The notes beneath the pieces are model-generated. The model saw only the letters and a list, made by a program, of their open reading frames with translations, did not search any database and was not told where the DNA came from. The position numbers and the translations under genes were made by a program. Shown here in pieces: positions 11,461-21,234 of a DNA stretch of 64,000 bases (its first letter is position 1; the number at the start of each line of letters is the position of its first letter). Origin of the DNA: Glebionis coronaria (lineage: Eukaryota > Streptophyta > Magnoliopsida > Asterales > Asteraceae); assembly GCA_025667525.1 (NCBI GenBank), contig CM046882.1, positions 218,658,592-218,722,591 of the forward strand, given 5' to 3'.

Positions 11461-12398
11461 GGCCTTTAGAGTTTTGTTCTTAGAATTAAAGTTTAAGTCA
11501 GATAGGTCTTTTCCAAGTCAATTGGGCCAAGTTTGATTTTTTGGGCCCAAAAGCCCATTTGTGTTGACTGAATTTAGATTTGGCCCATTTGAGGGCCCAT
11601 TAGGGGTATTTTGGTAATTTCACTTTCATTTTCTGATTATTTAGGTTAAAGTAAGCTAGTTTGCAAGTTTTTAGAATTTTTTATAATTTTTGGATTTTTT
11701 AATATTATTTTATTATTATTTTATTATTATTTTTAAATTTTCACATTTTCCAACTTTTTACATTTTTCTTAGGTTAAATATATTAAAATAGGAATTTAGC
11801 AACTTTTAGAATAATTTTATCACTTATAGATTAATTTTTATAATTATTTTAAGTTTTAATAGTTTTTAAATCATTTTAAATAGTTTTTATTAGTTTTAAA
11901 ATTTCCAAAAATAGTTGTTAATCTTTCTAGATCAATTTAGAGGTTTATCAATTGAAAAATATTTATTTGGCCTTTTTGATAATTTATCTGATTTTTAGGG
12001 CTTTAATTAGCATTTAAAAATTGAATATTTAATTATTTAAAAGGTTTGAAAAAGTTTTGATCATTGGTAAACTCTTAGTTTATTATTTTTTATTTTTAGT
12101 GAATTTTTGGTAATTTTTAGAATTTATTTTTATTTTTGTGGTTTTTAAGCTTCTACGTTTTAACTTTCTAATTGTGATTTTGTGTTAATTTTTATTTTTA
12201 CGTCTTCGTCATTTTTTCTTCTAATCCCCTTCTAAACCAAATATTAATCTCAAATCTTGTACATCTTAGTCACACACATATACCTCCTTGGGAAACGAAC
12301 TTAATTGGGTCATTAACACTTGATTTTTCCTAAAGTCATTTGTTCAATACTTACCGCTTTTACGCCTTTTTCCTAAAAGGTGTATTTTACCACAATCA

Positions 12399-13187
12399 AA
12401 AGTTATCAAATTTAAGCTTTTTGAATTGTTTTAGGATCGGGTAGGATAGCTTATTATACTAGCTTATTGAGTTTTGAACTTGCCACGAATTTTGGATTAA
12501 GAGTGCTTCCATCGCAATATTGGGGTTTTTGCACATTCCGACGGTTTCGTCATTTTGATCGCAATAATCCTTAAGGATTCTACTTTGCGATCGGGTTGGT
12601 CATTCCCCCTTATTCCAATCTGGTATTGCGATCGCATATTGCGATCGCACATTCCGACGGGTATTAAGGCTCTTGATTAAACGAAACGCTGCCCAAATTT
12701 ACTTTACTGCATTCCGATCTGAACTGCATTGCGATAGGCATTTTTCCGATCTGGATCTTTGCGATCTGAAAACTCTCCGATGGGTATTTTGTCGTGGCAT
12801 TCCGATGGACATTAAGATTGGTATTCCGATGGACCTTGTATTGATTATTCCGATGGCTTATTTTAGTGATATTCCGATGGTTGTGATTTTGGTGTATTCC
12901 GATGGACATGAATTGTTTTTTTCCGATTAACTAAGATTTTAAGATTTTAAAGTTTTTCAAAGTTTCAAGTTTTAAGTATTTTTTAAATTAACTTTTAGTT
13001 TAGTTTTGTCAAAGCTTCTACTTTACTCAACGGCACTTTAATTACTTGCTATTAGTTTAAATTAGACAAACAAACCAAACCATTCTCTTGTTCACCAAAA
13101 GACGATTGAGTCACACTCTTAACCAATAGTCAATTCGAAAAGACTTGGGACAACTATATTTTATACTTAGCCAAAAGCCGAGTATTA
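12399..13187 (+). repeat. Right part of an older Athila-family LTR, split by element A
   Basis: From about 13000 to 13187 this matches the U5 end of element E (59370-59559) and stops at the same LTR terminus, agtatta. Upstream it carries the TTCCGATGG / GCGATCGCA-rich array typical of these U5 regions (12540-12930). The left part of this LTR should lie beyond the left end of A, outside the window. No coding capacity. Confidence 0.75.
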
Positions 13188-13528
13188 TATATAGTTATCT
13201 AAATAGAAGATATACATGTTTATTCATTATTATCTCTTGTAAACCCTAATCCTTACTCTATAAAAGGAACAAGTGTATTAGGTTTTATTCATAACTTTCA
13301 TTCACAATGTAAACCTAAAGCGTGTGTTGAACTAGACGTGGGATTAAATGTATACACGTCTAGTGGTTGTTTGTTATTAATATAATAAACAATCTTTGAG
13401 TAATTGTTTGTGTTCTTTGTGCCTAAACTGTTTCATGATTATTGTTTTTTTCCGTTGTGATTGTTTAATCACATGATCAATGATCATTCCTAGCAGCCTA
13501 AAGATCTAGGAAACTTAAGGTTTCCACA
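13188..13528 (+). repeat. Copia-type LTR remnant (5' truncated)
   Basis: The stretch has a TATA box (TATAAAAGG, 13259-13267), ends TTTCCACA and is followed by a tRNA-iMet-type PBS, the layout of a small copia LTR. Its start is lost at the junction with the Athila LTR at 13187. Confidence 0.65.
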
Positions 13529-13530
13529 GT

Positions 13531-13541
13531 TGGTATCAGAG
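13531..13541 (+). other. PBS of the truncated copia LTR (initiator tRNA-Met type)
   Basis: TGGTATCAGAG lies two bases after the LTR end CCACA. Only a few bases of its internal region remain before SIRE-like sequence starts at about 13549, so two different copia elements are joined here. Confidence 0.7.
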
Positions 13542-13548
13542 GTAATCG

Positions 13549-13718
13549 ATTGTTCATACAACAACAAAGTTTCTTTTGTTTTATTTGTTTTACTTGTTCT
13601 TGATTCAAGTGTTAATTCCACATAACACTTGGATTGTTCATACAACAACAAAGTTTCTCTAAGTGTAACTTGATTTAATCTCGTTAACACAAAGCTAATC
13701 GATCTAAGTTTGGGATCA
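13549..13718 (+). repeat. 5' LTR remnant of element S
   Basis: From gttttatttgttttacttg on, this matches the last ~155 bases of the 3' LTR (to 57479), ending GGGATCA. The first 25 bases (gattgttcatac...) duplicate a segment that also occurs properly at 13632. This suggests a rearrangement when the LTR was truncated. Confidence 0.75.
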
Positions 13719-13723
13719 ACAAG

Positions 13724-13736
13724 TGGTATAAAAGCC
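13724..13736 (+). other. PBS of element S, mutated
   Basis: TGGTATAAAAGCC lies six bases after the LTR end. It corresponds to the initiator tRNA-Met site TGGTATCAGAGCC with two changes. Confidence 0.7.
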
Positions 13737-13785
13737 TATTGAGGAAATTTGATCTAAAGAACACGAAACCCTAAAACTAGACAAG

Positions 13786-13888
13786 ATGTCTACTCCAGAT
13801 TCAATGACCTCCTCCTCATTAAGTCACAACCTAAAAATCCCCATGCGAGACCCTGACAACTTTGAACTATGGAAGTACAATTTTTAAC
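13786..13888 (+). pseudogene. gag: Start of SIRE gag (broken by element B)
   Basis: The ATG at 13786 opens MSTPDSMTSSSLSHNLKIP and continues through FELWKYNF, a typical copia Gag N-terminus, before a TAA. Element B (13894-23114) is inserted directly after; the coding sequence resumes at 23115 with the duplicated bases AATAC. Confidence 0.75.
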
Positions 13889-13893
13889 AATAC

Positions 13894-15774
13894 TAATAAC
13901 TAGATTTTACTCAGGTTAAAAATATTCGTTGTACCAATCTCTTCGAATTGAAAAACTTGTGTTTAATGTGTGACTCTATTGTTCTTTGGTGGAAACAAAG
14001 CTGTGTCGTTGTAGTATTTTAAAATTTAAATGTGCAAAACAATTAAAGTAAATGTGCTCTTAAAGTAAATCTAAGTCTAATTAAAGTAAAGGTTCAAGTA
14101 TTTAAAAACGAGGCTGAAATTAAAGGCACTAAAGTAAATTACGTAAACTTAAATCTATCTAAGGCAACTTAAAGTGCGACTAAAACTAAGGCAAGTCTAA
14201 AATAAAACTAAGGCAGATGGTCTTAAAGTGCAATTAAATAAAAGGCAAGAAAAATAAAGCTTGAAAATAAGAATCAAAGACAAAAGCTAATAAGAACCTG
14301 AATACAGCTTATTCGGAATAAACCTTCGTTTGTAATAATCACTCGTCCTAAATGTCACCTTCGGTTGAAATGATTTTTCTTCACTTGGAATATTACCAAA
14401 ATCCATGATCCGGAACAAATTGATCTGAATATGTCACTTATCCAAAACAATGCTTCGTTCGGAACTTTACTGATTCGGAACTAATTGGTCACCCTTGATT
14501 CGGAAGTTGTAAAATCAGCATTGATTCGGAAGTTTATGACTTCCGAATGAAAAGCCTTGATTCGGAACTTGGTCCTTGATTCGGAACTTTGAGTTGATTC
14601 GGAACTTTTGAAAAGTTCCGAATGAAACCCTTGGTTCGGAACATTGGAGTTCCGAATGAATTCCTTTGGTTCGGAAGTTTTCACTTCGTCCGGAACTTTA
14701 AAAGTTCCGGATGAACAAGCTTGGTTCGGAACTTTTGAGAAGTTCCGGATGAAACCTTAATTCGGAACTTTGGGAGTTCCGAATGAGCTCTTCCCTCCTT
14801 CTTGGTTCGGAACTATTCCTGGAAAGATCAGAAACAAGCAAACACCCCTGAAGAACAAGGAGAACAGTAGCAGCAGAAATAATCACAAAATAACCAAAAT
14901 CAAACACACGGATAAATATAAATAGTAACGAATCAACAAATAAGCATCAACAAACAATTAAAAACATGAAATCAAACAACTTTAACCACAATAATCAAAA
15001 ACCACTTGGATCAAAATAAAAGCATAAACATGAACATAACATAAACACATGAATAAAAGAATAAGAAAGGTAGATAAGAGATTGACAAGATAAAATAAAG
15101 ATTTGACAAGAATTAAAATGAAAACTTACTTGGAATTAAATGGTAATTAAGGTGCATAACATGAATTAAAATTTGACAAGTAATGTAAATGACAAGTATT
15201 TAAATGGTGGAAGGTCTAATTGTCACCATTAGCCAACAAAATGAAAAATGACTAATCCTAAACTATTTATAGGGGAGGATTAAGGAAGCTTCCTCCCCTC
15301 TTTCCTTTTCTCTTAATTGCATAATTAAGTCCCTCCTTCTTTTAATCTTCATTAATTGCGTACTTAGTCCTTTTCTTCTAATCTTCTTTAATCTTGGACT
15401 TAAGGGACTTTTGACTTCGGGATTTCTTTTGAACTCGTCTTTAAATTCTTCAATAAAATAGACTTGAATTCTTCGGCTTTTGATAAACTTCCGTCTTTTG
15501 ACTTTTTCTTCGATAAATCTTCAGAATTGGTCGTGGACTTCCGTTCTTTTTGTACTCTTGACTTCTTGACTTCGTCTTTCATCCTTTTCTTCAATAAAAG
15601 TCCGTAAATGCCCGTGAATGTCCGTGTTTTCTCCACTTTTCACCTTTTCATCCTAAATCACAACAAAAACACAAACCACGCATAATTCCGACATAAAAGA
15701 CATAAAATACACGTTTAGGTCCGGTTATTATTGTAATTAAGTGGTAGAAAAGATGGGTGTTTACACACCTATCA
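13894..15774 (-). repeat. 3' LTR of element B
   Basis: On the minus strand it runs from TGATAGGTGTG (15774) to CTAGTTATTA (13894), so it ends TG...TA. The U3 TATA box reads on + as ctatttata at 15263-15271. The U5 part holds an array of TTCGGAAC/GTTCCGAA motifs. No gene. Confidence 0.9.
14330..14820 (-). repeat. TTCGGAAC / GTTCCGAA array in element B U5
   Basis: At least fifteen copies of TTCGGAA, TTCCGAA or TCCGGAA occur in about 490 bases, many paired into short palindromes such as GGAACTTTAAAAGTTCC. Both B LTRs (also 21650-22160) and the lone LTR (30190-30700) have it. Short ORFs here are by-products of the repeat. Confidence 0.75.
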
Positions 15775-15790
15775 AATCCCCTACACTTGA
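15775..15790 (-). other. Polypurine tract of element B
   Basis: On the minus strand this reads TCAAGTGTAGGGGATT and abuts the LTR start TGATAGG. Related AAGTGTAGGGG sequences occur at 17391, 17446 and 17683 in the same noncoding region. Confidence 0.8.
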
Positions 15791-17791
15791 CCATTGCAAT
15801 GTCCTCATGTAATGCATTAGTTACAAAGCAAGATTACACTTTTCATCATAATCAATCCACGTTGGCCTTTATTAAAGAGATAGAAAATTAAAAACATTCA
15901 AAGTAAAGAAATAAAAAGCATACCTTGGGTTTTGAAAATGTTATGAATAATCAGCATCCTCAAGTTTTCACTTTCTCCAAACCAAGCTTAAAAACGAGAT
16001 CATTGTTATTATAAGTTAGTAGACTAACACGAACTCATGCGGGCCAATTACTCACTTAGACTCCCTTATTCCTAGGGGTATCTCTTATATTTTATTATTG
16101 TCTTGAATGATCACGAAGATGCATTGTTTGACTTATTTCGATAGTTATTTAGTCTGAAAATAAAGTGAACGATTTAATCAATAGTTAGCTAAAGGACCAA
16201 ATCTTTTAAAACTGCTTCTCGGGACCTCATAAAGTTCATATCTTGGCATAACTCGCTTCGCGATTTGAGACCTTTCTCGGACCGATATTTGGCAGCGACT
16301 TCATACTTCAAATCTTGAGAGACGTTCATGAAATAATGGTCTTCTCTTCATAATGGAATTTCTTCACTTGAAGTTTTGAGAGATTCATACTTGGACCACG
16401 ACTTCTTCATTTTTCTCCAATCTTTATTTTGGACTTTGATATACAACGATCCGCCTCCTTTTATGACTTGGATCTATTTATCCTCATACCTTGTTAGGGT
16501 CTTTTCGGATACACTTCTCCATGACTTTTGGGGAGTTTTGCTTTACGTCGTGTGTCTTGATCCTTCATATTGATTTTCGATAAATGATTCTTCACATCAC
16601 TTTGGATCTTTAGCAACAAAATATAGCCCTCATGCCTTGTTAGAGCCTTTTCGGACTCGCTAATCTTCGCGTCCCGCTTCAATAAGTTATGCCTTGGCTA
16701 TGAACTCTAATCCATACCGAGAAACTTTTAAACGATCTGGGGCTAGAAGCTAAGTAACTTTTCAAATCGTACAACCTTATTTATTAGCACATAAATTATT
16801 AGCAAGCGATGGGAGAATAGGCTTATAATTAACTCACATAAATTCACGAAAGAATACCGAACTTATAATTGGCTCTATCATCTCTCGTTCTCCACAGTTT
16901 AAAATCTCAAGTAATGAGACTCGTGGATACTTAGCCTATTAAATCAAAGTTTTGGGTTTTCGAGTTGCCTATAGGATCTTGCAAATTCTTAGACTCTTTC
17001 AAGTTTAGAAATCGCATCTTAAAGTTCCCTTGATAAACGACTCTCTAGGATCAATTATAGGAACTTGCGAAAATTTCTTGTTCTTAACCCGTGAGAGTTA
17101 AGCTTTCGCGTTTTATAGCTCCCTATATAAAAGCCTAGCAAAACTTGACTTAAACACGTTAAGGATACTAGCTAGAGTAAACTCGGATTGAGTCAAAAGA
17201 TACACAACGTTTAAGAATTAAAACCACTTATTAAAAGATTTATTCTAACAAAGAAAGAAAATAGCTATACAAAAGGGAAAAACTAATAGGCCAAAATAGA
17301 TCAAAAATTTTGAAAAATGTCGAAAAATTGATTTTCCGGTTAAAATGAGGACAAATACAAGGAAAAGACCACTTAACTTCGATAGAAGTCCCCCCTACAC
17401 TTAAAATAAACATTTTCCTCAATGTTTAAGCATATGGGAGTAAACTCCCCTACACTTAGGACATTGTGCACGTTGTTTAAATCTCGCTAAGGAAAAAACA
17501 ACTAAAGAGATTCCTATTTTAATATTGAGAAAATATAAAATAGTGAATCGAAAAGAGTTTAGGATAGAACCGGGAAGAAGTAGAACATGGAATCACGGTT
17601 CGTCAAGAATCATCAAAAATGGATTATTGAAGCTCGAATCCCTGATTAAGAAGTGAGGAGAGGAAATAGCAATCCAAAGGGTCCCCCCTACACTTATGGT
17701 AAAGAAAGCGGAAAGATAGATGCATGGGTTGCCTCCCAAGAAGCGCTTGGTTTTTGTTAACCGAGTCGTGAGCCTGACTCGACCTTGATCA
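15791..17791 (-). other. Noncoding region between gag-protease and 3' LTR of element B
   Basis: No sense ORF of interest. It holds three extra PPT-like boxes near its start and the conserved module shared with element A (about 16130-17160). An ORF on the other strand (16376-16573) resembles an antisense ORF in A, but the changes between them are mostly amino-acid-changing, so protein coding is unlikely. Confidence 0.65.
16130..17160 (-). repeat. Conserved noncoding module of element B, shared with A
   Basis: Its reverse complement aligns colinearly with 7085-8200 of A, including both CCCTAACAAGG units and the GGGAGCT.TAAAACGC repeats. The gag genes of A and B are far less similar than this noncoding part. 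Confidence 0.75.
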
Positions 17792-20700
17792 TCAACGGAA
17801 GAAACATGAAACATATCCACCAGGATCAAAGACATAGTTTTCATCCATCAATAAGCAAGAGCTTAAGGCGAACAAGGCAAGCCAAAAGAGAAGTGGCAAG
17901 GTTCCCTTAAGCAGTGATGGAGCACAGTAGAAGCAAGGATGAAGTGGTGCAAGCATGTCTTCAATGGGTCCAAAGATTTTTCCTTTTATTTCATCAGGCG
18001 AATACTGAGATGGCTTAAAGATTTCAATACCGGGGTCGAACACCTTTTCCTTTAGGGGAAAATAACACTCAGGCTCAGCCGAGTGTGAAGAAGATCCGCA
18101 AAGAAGCACAACCTCGTCCTCAGAAGGGGGACAAAGAGGTGTCAAATCATAAGTGCAACGGATTTCGGTGTCAACCGGTTTCTTCTCCTTTGACAAAATG
18201 CTCTTCAAATCCAAAGTAGGATCAAGGCGATAATCTTCAAAGTCCAAAGAAGGAGCATCACTCTCATGAGGGAAGTATGTGTTGAGAAATTCAGAGAAAT
18301 CTTCCTCAAATGAATAATCGTCCAAAGTAGGATCGAGTGATGGCGGAGGATCTTCATCATGTGAAGAATCGCTCGAGAGAGTATCAGCCTCATCAAAATC
18401 ATCAAAAGTGGGCAGCTCGGGATACTCAGAAGTACAATCAAAATCATCCGAGTCTGAGCTAGAATCATCATCATCATAAGCATCGAAGACCGGTTGAGAA
18501 TCATAAATGGGGGAAGCGTCCAAAGTAGGGAGAGAATCATCCACATCATCTTCAAAGAGTGGATTATCAGTGGAAGACTCGAATAAAGGATTATCGTAGA
18601 CGGTAAAGTCATCGAGCATATTTATCATATTTACTGATTCTCGGCCTCCAAAGGATTTTCCTGTAAGCTTCCCCATTTTAAAAACTTTTGAATCATCCCC
18701 GACTCGTAAGATTAACTCACCTTCGGCCACATCTACTAAAGCACGTCCGGTTCTCAAGAATGGCCGACCAAGTATTAAAGGAATACGAGGGTCCATTTCA
18801 TAATCAACTACGACAAAATCGACCGGGAAAGTAAATGTGCCAACTTTGATAAACACGTCTTCGGCTATACCAACGGGGTAAGCGAGAGTGCGGTTTGCAA
18901 GTTCGAGAGTCATCTTTGTTGGAATGAGGTCGGGCAATGATAGTGTTTTCCAAACACTGAGTGGCATCAAATTAATAGCCCCGAGATCAGCAAGGGCAGT
19001 AAACTCTTCAGTTTTGTTGAACACGCAAGGCAACACAAAACGACCAGGATCTCCAAGCTTTTCCGGAAGTTCTCGAAGAAGAACTGCAGAGCAGTTTTCA
19101 TTTAAGCGTGTGTTGGCGAGTTCAATCAGCTTCTCTTTCTTGCTAAGCAATTCCTTGAATGATTTGACAAATTTCGGCATGTGGCAAAGTGCTTCAACAA
19201 GGCTAATGTTGAGGGTCATTTTAGATAGCATATCCACATATTTCGATACTTGACAATCATTCTTGGTTAGATCGTTGGTCTTGCCTATGCGAGAAGGGTA
19301 TGGGATTCTGGGTTGATAAGGGTTAGGTGAAGGTGTAGTTGGTGAAGGTTGTGATGTTGAAGGGTCCTTCCGAGATACATCGTCATGACGAGGCGGAGAC
19401 GGTAATGGTGTACTATCACTAAGTGTAAGAGGAGTAGGGATATATGGTGGTGGAGGAGGTGTAGATGATGGTGGTGAGTCAGGTGGATTGACAATGGTAA
19501 TTCCACTACGCGTAGTTATAGTACTCACATTAGCTCGCGGATTGGTGATGGTGTTTGAAGGTAGAGAACCCGAAGAAGAAGAAGGTTGAGCTTCGGGCAA
19601 GAAACTAGCCAATAGATTCTTTAATTCAGTTGTTTGAGTGATGAAGGAGGATTGAAGATTATCACGAACCTCGGTTCTGATGTCATTACCTTGCTTCAAG
19701 ATATCTCCTTTCAAATTGATTATTTGGCTCTGTAGATTCTTGATTTGCTCACCTTGAGTTCTCATGATGGTGTCAACATCGGGATTAATGGGTGGGTGTT
19801 GTTGGGTGGGTGGTTGATAAGGGTTAGAAGCACGAGGTGGGATTTGGTTGCTTCTATTGTAGTTGTTGGCGGGATTTTGGTTTTGAGGATAAAAACGGGG
19901 TGAAAGGTAATTGTTTGAACGGTAGCTCAGCAGATTTCTATCCCCTTGTTGTCTAGCTTGGTAATTTTCCGATGAATAATTACCGTAAGCAGCATACACA
20001 TTTTCCGGATTTCCTTGTGTCAAAGGACAATCGGTGTATGAGTGAGGACCGCCACATGTTTCACAAGGATTAGCAACCGCTTTAACTTGTTGTTGTTGTT
20101 GGTTTGAAGCGAGAAGCGTAATACTTTTGCTCATTTCGGCCATCATGCGGGTGAGTTCGGTCATTTCAGGGTTTGCTGAGGTTGAGGAAACATTGACTCT
20201 CGGGTTGTTCCTTGAAGATACAGAGGAATCCCAGTTCTTGTGGTGAGTAGTCATGTTCTCAATTAACTCTCTACACTCCTCGGGTCTACTTTTCATGAAT
20301 GTGCCACCGGCGGCTGCATTGATCGTATCACGATCTTGAAAAGTCAAACCGTTGTAGAAAGTATCAATCAATGTGACAGGGAGCATGTTGTGGTTTGGAC
20401 AACGGTCGATCAAGACATTATATCTCTCCCAAGCGTCAAAAAGAGATTCATCGGGATCTTGCATGAAACCGCTGATCTGATTGCGAAGGCTTGTGACCAT
20501 GGATGGTGGAAAGTAGCGCGAAAGAAAGCGTTGAGTCATATCATCCCCAGTGTGAATAGAATTCTTCGGGAGACGATCAAACCATTTCTCGGCATGATGC
20601 GATAAAGTATGTGGGAAGAGTTGTAGGCGGAGTACATCCATTGTAGCCCCAGGAAACTTCATGCTTTGGGTGATTGTAATGAATTTGTCGAGGTGTTTGT

Positions 20701-20986
20701 TGGCATCATCATCAGGCAATCCTCTAAATGGGTTTGTTTGCACTTGCTGAATCATGTGGTGCTTCAACGAAAACTCAGGAGCGTTGATTTGCATCGGCGC
20801 AATCGGTCCTCCTCGTCCAAACATTGTTGGTTGACAAAGTTCCTCCATAGTCCGAAGATCGGGCTGTGGAAGAGCATTGTTGTTATTATTATTATTGAGG
20901 TTCGGTGGAATGTTGTTGTTAACACCTGCCATATCTAAATCTTCTTGAGGCTCGGGCTCTTGATAATTAGAAGATCTAGTACGCAT
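17792..20986 (-). CDS. gag: Gag-protease polyprotein of element B with hydrophobic C-terminal extension
   Basis: One uninterrupted ORF of about 1064 codons. I chose the ATG at 20986 (MRTRSSNYQEPE), which is conserved in D and E and follows a splice-acceptor-like CAG; the frame is open upstream. Gag domain spans about residues 45-250 (GRGGPIAPM, FRGLPDDDANKHLDKF, LSHHAEKWFDRLP, ESLFDAWERYN, FYNGLTF, AAAGGTF). A CX2CX3HX4C knuckle starts at C308. A Pro/Ser-rich linker leads to a retropepsin-like domain with DLGA at residue 667. The serine after DLGA is missing, so activity is doubtful. PLILGRPFLRTG is the second protease motif. Where RT would follow in A and E there is instead an Asp/Ser-rich acidic stretch. 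Then come EPECYFPLKEKVFDPG and a ~19-residue hydrophobic segment (about 1028-1047), ending FDPGGYVSCFFR. Confidence 0.9.
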   Translation of the reverse strand: MRTRSSNYQEPEPQEDLDMAGVNNNIPPNLNNNNNNNALPQPDLRTMEELCQPTMFGRGGPIAPMQINAPEFSLKHHMIQQVQTNPFRGLPDDDANKHLDKFITITQSMKFPGATMDVLRLQLFPHTLSHHAEKWFDRLPKNSIHTGDDMTQRFLSRYFPPSMVTSLRNQISGFMQDPDESLFDAWERYNVLIDRCPNHNMLPVTLIDTFYNGLTFQDRDTINAAAGGTFMKSRPEECRELIENMTTHHKNWDSSVSSRNNPRVNVSSTSANPEMTELTRMMAEMSKSITLLASNQQQQQVKAVANPCETCGGPHSYTDCPLTQGNPENVYAAYGNYSSENYQARQQGDRNLLSYRSNNYLSPRFYPQNQNPANNYNRSNQIPPRASNPYQPPTQQHPPINPDVDTIMRTQGEQIKNLQSQIINLKGDILKQGNDIRTEVRDNLQSSFITQTTELKNLLASFLPEAQPSSSSGSLPSNTITNPRANVSTITTRSGITIVNPPDSPPSSTPPPPPYIPTPLTLSDSTPLPSPPRHDDVSRKDPSTSQPSPTTPSPNPYQPRIPYPSRIGKTNDLTKNDCQVSKYVDMLSKMTLNISLVEALCHMPKFVKSFKELLSKKEKLIELANTRLNENCSAVLLRELPEKLGDPGRFVLPCVFNKTEEFTALADLGAINLMPLSVWKTLSLPDLIPTKMTLELANRTLAYPVGIAEDVFIKVGTFTFPVDFVVVDYEMDPRIPLILGRPFLRTGRALVDVAEGELILRVGDDSKVFKMGKLTGKSFGGRESVNMINMLDDFTVYDNPLFESSTDNPLFEDDVDDSLPTLDASPIYDSQPVFDAYDDDDSSSDSDDFDCTSEYPELPTFDDFDEADTLSSDSSHDEDPPPSLDPTLDDYSFEEDFSEFLNTYFPHESDAPSLDFEDYRLDPTLDLKSILSKEKKPVDTEIRCTYDLTPLCPPSEDEVVLLCGSSSHSAEPECYFPLKEKVFDPGIEIFKPSQYSPDEIKGKIFGPIEDMLAPLHPCFYCAPSLLKGTLPLLFWLALFALSSCLLMDENYVFDPGGYVSCFFR

Positions 20987-20990
20987 ACAC

Positions 20991-21189
20991 CTGAAAATGT
21001 AAAAGAAAAAGAAACCAAACACAAAAACAATATATATACACAATAAAGATAAAATCTTTTTGGATTTTTGAAATTTTTAATTTTTTTATGGTTTATTTTT
21101 TTTTTGAATTTTTTTTTTTTTTGAATTTTTTATGCAAGAAAAATAACGTTCACAAGTGAGCGGATCCCAAAAAGCAACGTGTCTCTCAC
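20991..21189 (-). other. Putative leader intron of element B
   Basis: On the minus strand a GTGAGAG donor-like site (from 21189) and a polypyrimidine stretch ending TTTTCAG (20991) enclose 199 bases. The gag ATG lies 5 bases further on. The same pair occurs in D and E with different lengths. Inferred from sequence only. Confidence 0.5.
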
Positions 21190-21214
21190 AGAAAACTGTT
21201 GATCTTAACGAAAA

Positions 21215-21232
21215 GAGCCGGCAGCGGCGCCA
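21215..21232 (-). other. PBS of element B
   Basis: On the minus strand TGGCGCCGCTGCCGGCTC starts two bases after the LTR end. The first 14 bases fit the tRNA-Asp type of site, the last four do not. Confidence 0.85.
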
Positions 21233-21234
21233 TT

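Larger units (their letters stand above)
1..12398 (+). mobile_element. Athila-type Ty3/gypsy retrotransposon A, 5' LTR cut by window edge
   Basis: The order is LTR tail, PBS, leader, gag, protease-RT-RNase H-integrase, noncoding region, PPT and 3' LTR, all on the + strand. The last 54 bases of the 5' LTR recur at 12345-12398, which fixes the LTR end as ...CACAATCA. Gag and Pol are of the Athila type: the RT has the [15 protein letters not shown] and FMDDF signatures, the integrase is followed by a GPF-type tail, and there is no chromodomain. The element lies inside an older Athila-family LTR (12399-13187). Its 5' TSD is outside the window; the 3' flank begins aaagt. Coding damage is light: one gag/pol frame change and one stop codon. 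Confidence 0.93.
8627..12398 (+). repeat. 3' LTR of element A (about 3.77 kb)
   Basis: The LTR begins TGATGAGAT right after the PPT and ends ...CACAATCA, matching the 5' LTR tail. A TATA box is at 9686 and an AATAAA at 9764, so U3 is about 1.1 kb and U5 an unusually long 2.6 kb. U3 holds a degenerate tandem repeat (8935-9140). U5 holds a zone of GCTTATT motifs (10640-11460) and an AT-rich stretch (about 11650-12200). It holds no gene; a 120-codon ORF at 10497-10859 reflects TTG/CTT-rich composition. Confidence 0.9.

Noticed and set aside
12540..12930. Possible CRISPR-like or satellite array of ATTCCGATGG units
   Set aside because: Spacing is irregular, units are short and lie within known LTR U5 regions of a plant element.
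14481..14907. Repeated short ORFs (67 and 69 codons) in all three B-family LTR copies
   Set aside because: They are read through the TTCGGAA array and recur only because the LTRs are near-identical.
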